DNA from: Plecoglossus altivelis
Lineage: Eukaryota; Chordata; Actinopteri; Osmeriformes; Plecoglossidae
Reading direction: 5' to 3'
Assembly (NCBI GenBank): GCA_036571765.1
Contig: BROE01000024.1
Span: 124,001-188,000, forward strand
Length of the DNA stretch: 64,000 nt
The notes under the pieces were generated by a model. The model made no database searches, had not been told where the DNA came from, and saw only the letters and a program-made list of their open reading frames with translations. Position numbers and translations under genes: made by a program. Positions 11,801 to 22,746 of this stretch are shown here, piece after piece (the stretch's first letter is position 1; each line of letters begins with the position of its first letter).

Positions 11801-14800
11801 GTTCTCATCTTAATGTTCTTGGCTATGACAATATAAAACTAAAAATGTTTTCTGTTTGATACTTTCTTGTCATAATATATGAATCAGATTATCACTGATG
11901 CAGCATACTGCAGCTCCATACTCACTCAAACAATCCTTCCATACGATTTATTTATGAGGCATGCAACTCAGATCTTAATTTTCAAAACCACAAATTATAT
12001 ATTTTGGTTTGAAGTGTCTTTTTTGCAAAGTGTCCAAAGTTCTTTTTGTGTTGAGATGCAGTAATTCTTCAATAGCTGTCCTCGTGTTTCTTTAGGATTA
12101 CAGAAAAAAGTGAACCACCTGAAAAAGAATCGATGTTTGTAAGTACATTTTGGCCAACTTAACAAAGTATGCTGTTTATGCTTATATGATACTGTTGTGT
12201 AAAATTGTACAAGGTCTCAATGTTGTGAAGAACGTTTTAAGTGTCTTAGTGGTGTAAACTATTGAGTAAGTTATGTAAATTGATACATTAATTTACAAAT
12301 TAATACATAAACATGGCCCATCTTCATTATTTCCACATCAATTAAACACTTTTTGTAATGTTTCCTAGTAAATGTATACCTTAAGTACCTGTTACAGAAC
12401 AGCACACAAATGACAAAGGGCATTGTCACCCTGGAATGGAGTGTGATGAAGTGCATGGGGGTGGAAGGTAGCAGCGCGGATAGAGCTCTTGCCTCCCAAT
12501 AAGGATATTGTGGGTTTGATTCGTGGGCCAAATACAACATCACATGATATCTCTGGGTGCAGTCTGCATGTCATTACCGTGGGCTCTCTCCGGGCACTCT
12601 CTCCGGCTTGTTGGCCCCAGTCCAGGGTGTACCCCGCCTATGGCTCCAGTCACCCGTGACCCCAACGGGAATAAGCGTCACTGCAATCCCTACCAGGGAT
12701 CAGCAGTAGAAAATGAATGAACTGTCAAAATATAAACAAAACATTTACAAGCTACTCCCCATTCTGTAGTTGTTCATTGGATCAATCAGTTGCCAAAACC
12801 GGGAAATGTATCTTTATCTAGATATGTTGTAAAGTATTTTAAATGGATGTAATTATTTCCTAGGGATGCCCAGAAACTAGAGGGATTGTTCAAGCAGAAC
12901 CAGCAGTTGAAGGAGGAGAACAAGGTCTTGCAAGATACAGTTACTGTTTTGGAGCAAAGGTTGGAGTCTTTAAAGTTCTGTTTTTCTATTGTATCTTAAT
13001 AGCACACTTCGAACCTCTAAGGGAATATGTAATGGGAATTGGCGGACTTCATGCTACCTCAGCTACCTTTTGTGAAGCCTCCATAAAGTTTATCAGAAGT
13101 ATTTTAGAGAAGTGTCAGAGGCAAAGTGGTATTTCAAGTTACACAAAGAAATTGAGACTAAACTTTTTTCCTTTGTGAATGTTATTGTTTGGTGCATTTT
13201 ACAATAGTAGGTATTTTACTATAAGTAAGCTCCACCGATTTAACCTCAGGGTCAAACACCCTATCTTCACCTGGAGGATTTTTAAAATTGATATTTTGTT
13301 ATTTCAGATACTTTAGAACAAACCTACCCTTTCCCATTCTCTCTACTGGTAGGGATACAGCACTCTACTAGTAGGGCAGTCTGTTACCAGGGAGTCAGCC
13401 GTCTGATAGAAGGGATATAGCATATACGCTGTGTCTCCCCTCAGATTACGTATTGGAAATTGTGACCGATGTACAGTTACAGATGAACACATGAGAAAAA
13501 AGCAAGTGAAGGCTGCAGATGATTGTAAGCAGACTGTGCAAGTCATTGCTAAACTCGGTGAGTATGTTTTTATACAAGTACATGTTTGAAGAATCTTAAC
13601 TCAAACTTCTGTTGTTTGTAATATCCACACCTAAAGTATCTTATCAGATTCTATACATTTGATAACAAGGTATCTTTTGTATTAAATTGTCTTGCAAGAT
13701 ATACATTTTGCGTCCTGATATTAGTCTTCTCAGTGAATTTTCTAATCCTAAATATCTACATACTTAGAGATAGAAAATCTAAAACTATCACATCAACTTC
13801 TAATCTGTGTTCATGAAGCACAGACGGTTGGTTATTACTGTCGTCTTACCTTTTTCCTCATACACGCTTGTCTGAAAGGTTCACTCATTGCATGCGCTGG
13901 CACAATGCATCCGTTCTCTCCTCATCACTGGGTTTGGGAGGTCACTTCCTCCTTTTACAGAGATAGGCTGAATGATCGTTTTGATCATCAACCGAATATA
14001 AATACATCTGTAATACCTCTTTGGAAGGTGGCAAGTCTTCTACCATACAATCTTATTTAAGATTCTTCTTCCTTGTGTCCTGCGCTACGTCCTGTCTTCC
14101 CCAGTTGCAGAAAAAGACAACCTGCAAGAAGAGAACAGAAAGCTAAACGTGGAACTTGATAGACTGAATGAACCTTGGTGAGTTGTTTTCACACCTTGTT
14201 AGGGCAGGCCTTTGTGTCCCATGATAGTGACTGGAAGGGGTAGTGGGTAACACCTAGTTGGCATTTCAGAAAGTACTAGAATGTACATTTTATGAACTTC
14301 AAGTTCAAGTTGTGCTTTATTGTCATTCCGCTACATGCGGGTGCATACAGTGGAACGAAATGTCGTGCCTCACAGAGCCACGGTGCTACATAAGTACAGA
14401 CATTCAACAGTACAGTCTAACAACAAACAATTTAAAATAAATATAACATTTTTCCTATACATAAACTAAACAGGATACAAACTATACAAACTGTTCGAAT
14501 ACTTACCGATGTGCATGTGCATAGAGTATTGTACATGTGCGAAGAATACATACATATTATTACAGAGTCTTTAGTGCAGTTTGTGTACACACGGCAGTGT
14601 GTATGAAAAGTGATGCTTGAGCTTCCATGACTAGAATTTCTAGATCGCACAATTCTTCCCATAGTATGCAGTTGAAGGGGAAATGTAACATTGACTTTGG
14701 TTGGTACTGGGACACTGTTTACAGCTGGTCAGGAGAGCAAGAGGAGGTAATCCCAGATTCACCTCTGAAGCACACCTGTCTGGCAGCGGTCAACAAGAGG

Positions 14801-17800
14801 AAGAGATGGAACGAAGCACTTGTCCACTATGAGAAGCCTATGTCTCTCACACAGAATTCAGCGATCGATGGTTTGTTGAATACCAGTGCCAACACACAAA
14901 TGTTTAATGTCAATGACGGAACAGAAGAAATGTAAATGCTTACATTCCTTCAGACTAAACTCCCACTCATTTTCAAACCCTGACACCTGAGCTCTGGAGA
15001 AAATTGAGACCCCTGCAAGGACAATCTAGAGTAAAGAACAGAAAGGTAAAATGCAAGTCCACTGCAAATTGTATCCTTCTGTACTTCATTCAACGTTGTT
15101 CTTCAGTTACAGGTATGTGCCAAATACTGAAGGAAAGTCAATTTATTTCAATAATGTCTTAAAAAGTGAAACTTGTATGATATTGGTTGACTACATACAA
15201 AGTGAAACACAGGTGCTGATCCTATAATTATTTATATAAAAATTATAATAATTAAAAAAAACAAGTATTTAAGACCAATACAGAAAGATTTTTTATTTTT
15301 ATTTTTTATCTTGTCCATATGAAAAGTATGAACATGAAATGGATGAGCATATACAGCGCTCAATACCTAGTTGGGGCTCCTTTTGCCTCAATTACTGCAG
15401 CAATGCGGAGTGGCATGGAGTTGATCAGTCCATGGCACTGCTTAGGTGTAATGAGAGCCCAGGTTGCTCTGATAATGTTCTTCAGCTATTCTGCATTGTT
15501 GGGTTTTGCATATCGCATCTTCCTCTTCACAATACCCCATAGAGTTCTATGGGGTTAAATTCAGGCAAGTTTTCTGGCCAATTAAGAACAGAGATACCAT
15601 GTTACTTAAACCATGGATGGGTAGCTTTGGCGCTGTGCGCAAGTGCCAAGTCCTGTTGGAAATTGAAATCTGCATCTCCCTAAAGTTGGTCAGCAGCAGG
15701 AAGCATGAAGTGCTCTAAAACCTCCTGGTATATGGCTGTGATGACCTTGGACCTCAAAACACCCCAAACCATCACTGACTGGAAACTTGACAAAGGACCT
15801 CATGCAACGTAGATTGTGTGCCTCTCCTCTCTTTCGCCAGACTCTGGGACCTTGATTCCCAAAGGCAATGCAAAATTTACTTTCATCAGAGACCGTAACT
15901 TTGGACCACCTCAGCAGCAGTCTAGTCCTTTGTGTCTTTAGCCCAGGCGAGATGCTTCTGATGCTGTCTGCTGTTCAAGACTGGCTTGACACAAGGAATG
16001 CAACAGCTGAAACCCATGTCTTGCATACATCTGTGCGTAGTGGTTCTTGAAGCACTGACACTGAGCACTGAATGGGCTTCCTTTCACAATCCTCTTCAGG
16101 GTGGGGTTATCCCTATTGCTTGTACACTTTTTTCTATCTTCTTTTTCAATGACCTTTTGTGTCTTGCATTCCTTGTGCAAGGTGTCAATGGTCGTCTTTT
16201 GGACAACTGTCAAGTGAGTAGTCTTCCTCATGATTGTGCAGCCTGCAGAACTAGACTGAGACAATTTAAAGACCTTTGCAGGTGTTTTGAGTTAATTAGC
16301 TGATCAGTGTGGCACCAGGTGTCTTCAATATTGAACCTTTAAACAATATTCAAAATTTCTGAGATACTGAATTTGGAATTTTCCTGTGTCTGTGTGTAAT
16401 GAATGAATATAATACACAATCTTCACTTTTTTAATGGAATTAATTTAATGAATCAACATTTTGATGATATTCTAATTATATGACCAGCACCTGTATTTCA
16501 AGTCTTTATTTGTTTCACTTTAGATTATTATGAATTAAAGATTTAAAAAACAAACATCAGGTGTTTCCGAAATTAAAATATCATGACAAAGGTCAACATT
16601 GTAGACTCCCTGCAAAGGTTTCATCAGCCTTGAAATTGTCTCAGTCTGGCTTAGTAGGCTTCAGAATTAAGGGGAAGACTGCTGACTTGTCGGATGTGCA
16701 GCAGACCATCATTGACACCCTCCGTAAGGAGGAAACGTCTCAAAAGGCAGTTACAAAAGAAGCTGGATGCTCACAGAGTGCAGTATTGAAGTATATTAAC
16801 AGCGTTAAGAGGAAGTGGAAAAAGTGCTCAAGTGACAGGGATGACTGCAGCCTTGACAGGATTGTCAATCAAGGGTGATTCAGAAATCAGGGGAAGCTTC
16901 ATTAGGAGTGGACTGAGGCTGGTGTCAGTGTGTCAAGAACCACCACATACAGACAAAGGCTACAGCTGTAGAATTCCATGCGTCAAGCCACTCCTGAACC
17001 AAAAACATCAGAAGTGTCTGTGCTGAGCTATGGAGAAAAAGTACTGGTCTGTTGCCCAGTGGTCCCAAGTTCTGTTTTCAGGTGAAAGTCAATTTTGCAT
17101 TTCATTTGGAAATTAAGATCCCAGAGTGGAGGAAGACCAGAGAGGCACAAAAGTCGAGCTGCTTGAAGTCCAGTATGAAGTTTCCATTGTCAATGATGTT
17201 TTGGGGAGCCATGTTATCTGCTGGTGTGGATCCATTGTTTTTTTTTATCAAGCCCAGTCAATGCAGCTGTCTACCAGGACGTTTTCGAGCAGTTCATGCT
17301 TCCCACTGCCGACAAGCTTTTTGTCGGCAAGATTTGGCACCTGCCCACAAAGCCGAAATGAACAGTGTCTGGTTAATAGCAATGGAATAACTGTTCTTGA
17401 TTGGCTGACAAACTTGCCTGACTTACACCCCATTGAAAATCTATGGGGTTTTGTCAAGAGGCAGATGAGGGAAGAGACCCCGAAATGTAGACAAGCTGAA
17501 GGCCAATATCAAAGCAACTTGGGCTACCAGGATATAATACAGTACATTAACTCATTTTTCAGAAGGCCAACATGTCTAAAATAATTTTTCTATTGGTCAC
17601 ATAAATATTCAAATTTTGTGAAATATTGGATTTTTAAAAAAAAGTCTTGTCTATAATCATCCAAATGGAAACAAATAAGGCTTGAAATAATTCACTTTGT
17701 ATGTATCTTATATAACTAACAAGTTTTATTTTTTAGGGTTAAGGTTAGTTATTGAACAAGTTATTGAAATAAAGGGACTTTCCCTTCATATTCAAATTGT

Positions 17801-20800
17801 TTGGCACATACCTGTAAAGAAAAAGGTGCAGTTGTCTCAATTTATTCCAGAGCTATTGATGTGAAAACTGAGGTTTAGTCAAGTTAATTTAAATGTTTAT
17901 TTAATCTAACAAGAAATAGTAATTCATATGTCTTGAAATGACAACATTGCACAGGAACTAGGTAACACATTGTCTATGGTAGATGGTCTGCTGCTTCCTG
18001 ATTCATCAGAAGCTTGGTCATACCATGTCACACAGCCTCAATTCCAAATTCAATTGGAAGAGTGGTTGGGTATTTGGTTTCCACAAAGGGACATTGTGTG
18101 TAAAGCTCTGGTCAGCTCTGGTCTAGATCAGCTAAAATAATGGGAGGGCACAGCATTCAATTTAGGAGGGCCTTGACATCAGTGCCCACCCTGCCGAGCT
18201 GGAGCAACCTTGATTGGAACACAGGTTCTTTCTCTTCTTGTACTTAGTGACATATTCACAAAATTGAATAATTCCCTGCTTTAAGCTAATTACATACTTT
18301 ACAAAGTGAATCAATATGCACAGTCAATTTGGTACCAGATAAATAACTGAAACCATGTCATATTCATTGATTGCTCTAGTTGCTAGCTTGTGATGCACAC
18401 AGTCTTGACTTTTCTGCCAGAGCTCAGGTTCTGTTTTATTATATTCCTTTATTTTGGTAGCCAGGGAAGGAAGGTCTTCTCTTTCATGTCTGAGTCTGAA
18501 GAAAGAACTGTTGGTGCCAGAAACATGTGAGATGGATACATCCAGAGCTCCACGTAAGGCCTAGATTCAATGGAATCATCAATACTGGCTTGCGTGTCAC
18601 AATGAAACAGCTGTAATTTGGTGTTGTTGTTTTAGAGTCTAACATACAGAGGTCTGAGTGTGCTATGGTGACAGAAACCTGCGACCTTGATTTTCTCGAA
18701 AGACCATTACCTAACCTGGTATGTAACCGTAGAGAACAACCACATCATACATATGCATGGAAAATAGCTCATAATAGTGATGACAAATGACAGCGCAAAG
18801 GTTTCCTTGGTTTGACACATAACATGTTTTTATTCACATCAATGTTAATTTTGATAATCAATATATTGTTTGCTGTTTTTGGCTGTTGTCAATTTTGAGA
18901 CTTCTCAGGCTGCTTCTGATCTTCAGACTGGCTCTAAATACGTCAGAAAGGGGAAATTGTGCGATGGAACCAAGAGTAGCCTTCGGTAATAGTAACAGTG
19001 TCAATAAAATATTTGTAATACAACACAGGAATACCTTTGAAATGTATGATATACTTGATGGAAGGTATTGTCAAAAAATTTAGCAGTAAATGGTCTATAG
19101 TTCAATTAAGGTAAAAATAACTTTTTCCTGGTTGACAGGTCTCTTTCCTCATCCCCTGTCTTTGGTAAGTCTGTAGTAGCATCTGACAACACCCTTGAGG
19201 ACAGGTCACCTGCTGTCCTCCATAGCACCACGCTCGGAAGCCGTGGCCTTAACCTAAAGGTAGCAACACCAAGCTGGCAGCATTCATTTTGTGGGATTCT
19301 TTCATGCATTTAAGATAAGCTGTAACAGTGCTGTTCCTAACTTATCATAATCACTTATGTTTGATTATGTGAAGACATTGGTCTGTCACACAATAGTGTG
19401 ACACTTCTGTTTACCTACTTGCAAATGATAAACATAGGAAATGTCTCATCACAGAATTAATGTGGTTCAATCTGATTCTGTGAGCCATTTTTGCATGGAA
19501 AAAGACAAAATATTTTCCCACTTGTGTAAAAGCACAACAATTTTTTTCTTCTATATTATTAATCGACTGAATGATTTAGGCATGTGACATAAAGGAGTCA
19601 AACAGTCACACGGGTGTTCCTGAGGGACCCAACCTCACTAGGAGCCCCCCGACAATTACACCATCTGGTTAGTGGAGGTCCAGCACCATACTTCTCTCAA
19701 AAGATGCTGGCTTTGAATGATTGATTTATGTAACTTAGGGCTGCAACTAACGATTATTTAGATAATCAATTAATCTGTTGATTATTTTTACAATTAATCG
19801 ATGAATCGAAAAGAAAACCCCCCATTAATTTCCAACCTTTTATTCAAAAACAAGTGACAGTGCAAAATCACAGTGCAAAAAATCCTCAGAACGTGTAAAA
19901 ACAGGTTGCTCTTTTAACATCCCTGAGCTGTTAAAGTAACAAAAAACAATATATTTATATATATATATATCTATCGATCTATCGATCTATATATCTATAG
20001 ATATAGATAGAGATATCTCTATATCTCTATCTATATATCTATATCTCTATCTATATATCTATCTAACTATCTATCAAATCTTAGTATCTCGTATTATCTA
20101 TATGTAATATAGATATAGATAGAAGTATCTTATAGATAGAGATATAGATGATAGATAGAATAAGATATGATATATAGATATAATAGATATATAAGATAGA
20201 TATAGATGATATATCTATAGATATAGATTTAGATATAGATAGAGATATATCTATAGATATAGGAATTTAGATATATGATTATATAGATCTATATATATCA
20301 ACGAACGATAATGAAATTCGTTGACAACTCTTAATAATCGAATTGTATCGATTTTATTGATTCGTTGTTGCAGCCCTAATGTAACTGCTGTTTGCCAGTC
20401 AGTCCTGATGTCATAAAAGTGTAATTGTTTAAAATAATTTTTTTTAAGTTTAAATTTTGGTATGCATGCCCATCTACTCTCCAAAGATTCTAAGATAGAG
20501 GCGGCCAATTTTAATAAATGTATGTAGTGTTGTAATCTGTTGAGCAACTGTTTTGGACCTTCAGGCAAGCTGATGCCAGTGGAGCCGATGTGGAGCTTGG
20601 ATCCTGAGCTCACACACTCCCAGTATGACATAGGAACTCCTACCACAGTGGAGGTAATGTCCTAAATTCATGCTGGAAAGTCTAATGAATCTAATCTAAT
20701 GAACTGCAGAGAAATGCTTTCTGTTCATCCNNNNNNNNNNNNNNNNNNNNNNNNNNNNNNNNNNNNNNNNNNNNNNNNNNNNNNNNNNNNNNNNNNNNNN

Positions 20801-21908
20801 NNNNNNNNNNNNNNNNNNNNNNNNNNNNNNNNNNNNNNNNNNNNNNNNNNNNNNNNNNNNNNNNNNNNNNNNNNNNNNNNNNNNNNNNNNNNNNNNNNNN
20901 NNNNNNNNNNNNNNNNNNNNNNNNNNNNNNNNNNNNNNNNNNNNNNNNNNNNNNNNNNNNNNNNNNNNNNNNNNNNNNNNNNNNNNNNNNNNNNNNNNNN
21001 NNNNNNNNNNNNNNNNNNNNNNNNNNNNNNNNNNNNNNNNNNNNNNNNNNNNNNNNNNNNNNNNNNNNNNNNNNNNNNNNNNNNNNNNNNNNNNNNNNNN
21101 NNNNNNNNNNNNNNNNNNNNNNNNNNNNNNNNNNNNNNNNNTATATCTCTAGAGATCTATATAGATCTCTAGAGATATAGATCTATCTATATATATCTAT
21201 ATAGATAGATCTAGATCTATATATATATATATATATATATATGGGAGTCTATAGATAAATATGTATATAGATAGGTCTCAGTAATCATACATTTCTGATG
21301 TGTAATTTTGATGACACATTTAATTACTTCATTGTGCATTCAATGTTTGTAATACAGCTCTTAATGTAATCCTGTAGCAGGCCTGTGTTTGCCCATGTGT
21401 CAGTGGTCCGCAGTAAAGAAGAGCGAAGGAAACTAAGAGGACACACCTGCAAGGAATGTCAAATAGTATGTTTACTTGATTTCTATTCTGAAGCTTATCT
21501 GAAACCTTTTTTGCAGATCTCACAATTGAGTTAAATCTCTTTCAGTACTATGCTGACCTTCCAGAAGCGGAGAAGATCAAAAAGCTGTCTGCCTGTTCAC
21601 GCCATCGCTTTCACTACATTCCTCCATCCACGCCAGAAAACTTTTGGGAAGTTGGCTTCCCATCGACACAAACTTGTTTAAAAAGAGGTTTGCCACTTCT
21701 AATGCATTTTTTCTGTAAAGCAAATGCCAAAACTATAAATCTGCAGACTGTCTGGGTTAACCTTACATTTTTAATCCCATCTGGGGGTTTTTCCTGCAAC
21801 ATGCCAGGTTACTTTAAAGAAGACAATGAGCCAGAGCAGCGCATTAGAAGAAGACAACCTTATAATGCCATCTTTTCCCCGAAGGTCAAAGAGCAGAAGA
21901 ACCAATGA
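5875..21908 (+). CDS. rbbp8: CtIP / RBBP8 DNA-end-resection factor (coding 7572-21908)
   Basis: CtIP works with the MRE11-RAD50-NBS1 complex to start 5' resection of DNA double-strand breaks in the nucleus. Coding exons: 7572-7689, 12096-12138, 12864-12959, 13445-13557, 14105-14177, 14725-14931, 18465-18553, 18636-18718, 18909-18985, 19139-19259, probably 19598-19667, 20565-20653, then after the N gap 21381-21465, 21546-21687 and 21808-21908. The N-terminal tetramerising coiled coil is clear (FHNLWTQLKACHD; DAQKLEGLFKQNQQLKEE; CDRCTVTDEHMRKK; LQEENRKLNVELDRL), then EEVIPDSP, the BRCA1-binding SSPVF, and the Sae2-like C-terminus (RRKLRGHTCKECQIYYADLP; FWEVGFPSTQTC, carrying the conserved CDK-site threonine; RRRQPYNAIFSP). 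Phases agree from exon 2 to 20653. At least one exon must lie in the gap. About 502 residues are visible against about 897 in human, and the large central region is absent. Confidence 0.95.
6655..6760. repeat. Short minisatellite, about 25-base unit
   Basis: Four imperfect copies of a unit built on TAGTGGAGTAGCTAGACCTC occur in the first rbbp8 intron. No coding sense. Confidence 0.7.
6836..6910 (+). mobile_element. Tc1-like terminal repeat fragment
   Basis: The phrase TACAGTGTGTTTGGAAAGTA followed by a T-rich stretch resembles the 5' end of a common fish Tc1-like family (tacagtgccttngaaagta). No transposase follows directly, since the rbbp8 coding exon comes next. It is recalled from family knowledge and was not aligned. 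Confidence 0.4.
7840..8577 (-). pseudogene. Tc1-like transposase relic in rbbp8 intron
   Basis: On the minus strand the frame 8577-8371 matches the paired-type N-terminal helix-turn-helix of fish Tc1 transposases (TIYDTLQMEGKPQTLIAKEA, then SYSQSAVSKH). Fragments in other frames continue to MYISFGNQGPTVRRTGGEAH (8097-7894) and the PHLSP/IENLW-like end near 7840. Stops and frameshifts break it. It is cut-and-paste transposon debris lying just downstream of the first rbbp8 coding exon. Confidence 0.8.
8760..9850 (-). pseudogene. BEL/Pao-like retroelement pol relic
   Basis: Two minus-strand frames (9821-9546 and 9512-9210) are followed by broken frames down to about 8880. The latter match the reverse-transcriptase part of BEL/Pao elements: a phrase like FRMVVHHFGTVSSGSCAKL, then CTKDN-like text, then a VDDC-region remnant and LCAKGGF. 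The order on the minus strand is that of a pol gene. There are several stops and frame breaks and no LTR was seen. Assignment rests on motif order only. Confidence 0.5.
10375..10670 (-). mobile_element. hAT MITE, copy 1 (truncated)
   Basis: The 3' end reads CGTTAGTTGCAGCCCTA at 10654-10670. The sequence from about 10480 matches the reverse complement of the element at 19736-19950, including ACTTTAACAGCTCAGGGATG and TTTTGAATAAAAGGTTGGAA. The other terminus was not found, so the copy is probably truncated. Confidence 0.8.
11266..11526 (-). pseudogene. LINE reverse-transcriptase fragment
   Basis: An 86-codon minus-strand frame contains YDLKVAFDNLDHNILLNHLS, then LKDRTF, EEIGNYVE and SSVWGSTEHEFRVIFYVYT. 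This is the order of the fingers/palm region of CR1/L2/Rex-type LINE reverse transcriptases (DLSAAFDTVDH ... GVPQGSVLGPLLF). The catalytic block is degenerate (WGSTE in place of GVPQGS). It is a dead fragment inside the second coding intron of rbbp8. Confidence 0.75.
12450..12718 (+). mobile_element. tRNA-derived SINE-like teleost repeat, copy 2
   Basis: It opens with a box A-like TAGCAGCGCGGATAGAGC (12469-12486) and a box B-like GGGTTTGATTCG (12511-12522), followed by the same body as 3240-3660 in opposite orientation: TCTGCATGTCATTACCGTGG, then CTCTCTCCGGGCACT and a GTGTACCCCGCC tail. The pair defines the family within this window. It lies in the third coding intron of rbbp8. Confidence 0.75.
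14290..14460 (+). mobile_element. Possible teleost dispersed repeat
   Basis: The phrase AAGTTGTGCTTTATTGTCAT with a following ACAGTGGAACGAAATGTCGT resembles a repeat common in fish genomes (TTTATTGTCAT ... ACAACGAAAT). This is a memory match only. It lies in the intron before rbbp8 exon 14725. Confidence 0.4.
15110..17814 (+). mobile_element. Outer Tc1-like transposon with second element nested inside
   Basis: Long inverted ends match: CAGGTATGTGCCAAA at 15110 and TTTGGCACATACCTG ending at 17814, flanked by TA on both sides (15108-15109 and 17815-17816). The repeat similarity continues inward for well over 150 bases (TTTATTTCAATAA; CATACAAAGTGAA; ATTTCAAG). The transposase is on the plus strand, from about 16660 to 17585: TADLSDVQQTIIDTLRKEE, then AGCSQSAVLKYIN, VLDWLTNLPDLHPIENLWGF, with stops and shifts between. 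Removing the inner insertion (15210-16493) leaves about 1.42 kb, near the usual size for Tc1 elements. Inactive. Confidence 0.85.
15210..16493 (-). mobile_element. Inner Tc1-like transposon inserted in the outer one's left repeat
   Basis: Ends are CAGGTGCTGATCCTATAATTA at 15210 and TAATTATATGACCAGCACCTG ending 16493, inverted repeats of each other with a few changes. It interrupts the left inverted repeat of the outer element at a TA: the right flank still has TA (16494-16495), the left reads CA. The transposase runs on the minus strand from 16264 (TTHLTVVQKTTIDTLHKE) to about 15340 (CAATTACTGCAGCAATGCGG reversed), in several frames with stops. Size 1284 bases, internally shortened. Confidence 0.85.
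19736..20378. mobile_element. hAT MITE with perfect 8-base target duplication
   Basis: Left end TAGGGCTGCAAC (19736) and right end GTTGCAGCCCTA (20378) are perfect inverted repeats. They are flanked on both sides by ATGTAACT (19728-19735 and 20379-20386), the 8-base duplication typical of hAT transposition. No transposase. The interior from about 19950 to 20300 has been taken over by a (GATA/TATC)-rich simple repeat. It is inserted between the rbbp8 exon candidates 19598-19667 and 20565-20653. Confidence 0.95.
19950..20300. repeat. TATC/GATA simple repeat inside the hAT MITE
   Basis: An almost unbroken alternation of TATATC, TCTATA and GATAGA words. Similar sequence borders the N gap on its right side (21142-21250). 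Confidence 0.9.
20731..21141. other. Assembly gap (411 N)
   Basis: Undetermined bases within rbbp8. The flanks are simple-sequence on the right side. Codon phase requires at least one missing rbbp8 exon (length 3n+2) between 20653 and 21381, so the gap, or sequence next to it, hides coding sequence. An open frame across the N run is an artefact. Confidence 0.98.
21142..21252. repeat. TA/AGATCT simple repeat beside the gap
   Basis: Runs of TATATAGATCT and (TA)n directly follow the N run. The assembly probably failed here because of this repeat. Confidence 0.9.
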
Positions 21909-22000
21909 TGACTTTTGTAGTATTTATAAAGTTCTTTCCATTTCTAAATTTCTTAAATGTTTTGTAATTGATTTTATGGTTGGAAATGCATTTTTTTTTC

Positions 22001-22006
22001 AATAAA
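22001..22006 (+). terminator. rbbp8 polyA signal
   Basis: AATAAA 93 bases after the rbbp8 stop codon (21906-21908), following a T run. It is the first canonical hexamer. Confidence 0.7.
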
Positions 22007-22136
22007 CCTAATTGCATACCAGTTTCCAACTTTATTGAATTGTGCAACGCAATCGATTTTTCCGCAGTCAAGATTTAGATATATAAATGTTATTTATTTA
22101 TACCATATGACTTGCAACAAATACAAGGACTAGTTT

Positions 22137-22310
22137 TTTCAGTTATAGAAAAACATTAGCCACAGCAGCACTTTAGAAAAAGATAATACCAGCTCTTCCC
22201 CAAAGGTTAAGGAGCAAAGGAACCATTCCATGGCCATCAAAAGGGCTACAGTTCTGAACAAGACAAAGAACAACAAAAATCATTGCTTCAAGTCTGTAAG
22301 GTAATGTGTT
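22137..22310 (+). pseudogene. Decayed tandem copy of the last rbbp8 exon
   Basis: Bases 22140-22240 align with 21811-21910: ACTTTAAAGAAGACAATGAG against a TTATAGAAAAACATTAG run, AGCCAGAGCAGC against AGCCACAGCAGC, and CCCCGAAGGTCAAAGAGCAG against CCCCAAAGGTTAAGGAGCAA. A T-run plus CAG acceptor precedes the copy. Its first in-frame codons contain a stop (TAG at 22144-22146). The original TGA is lost, so the frame runs on through SSPKVKEQRNHSMAIKRA to 22303, where GTAATG could be a donor. It looks like a duplication that has decayed. Confidence 0.75.
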
Positions 22311-22492
22311 CAAACATAGCACTGGTTTGTATTTTCTATATGGTTGGTTCTTGTGTAGGATGGGAACCATGATGGGTTGACTTCCTTTGTTAGATTTAAA
22401 GACTCATCAATGATGAAAAATATACAAGATTTTCACTCATTTCTACTGTTAAATTCACATCATGTGCATAATATGTAGTAGCATGGAAAATG

Positions 22493-22498
22493 TTTATT
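22493..22498 (-). terminator. Possible tmem241 polyA signal
   Basis: TTTATT on the plus strand, AATAAA on the minus strand, about 250 bases past the proposed tmem241 stop. Confidence 0.35.
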
Positions 22499-22746
22499 TT
22501 GGCAAATAGTTTTCATAATGGAAGTGCATGTGCAGACGTAGACAACTCTTCTGTCATTGCTGAATCCTATCAGAGCACACCAGCAGGACCTCTCCAATGT
22601 GGCTGAAGACAACGCTGGAATCAATCAACATTTTCCTTTACATGAATAGTACCTTAAACAGCATCTATTTTCATTGGTAAAAAAGGATAGTAAAAATGTG
22701 GCTATAGTTTAGAACCTATTTGATTCTACTTTCAGGTTCAGCATAC

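Noticed and set aside
20699..21172. A 157-codon frame
   Set aside because: It is an artefact of the N run, which contains no stop codons by definition.
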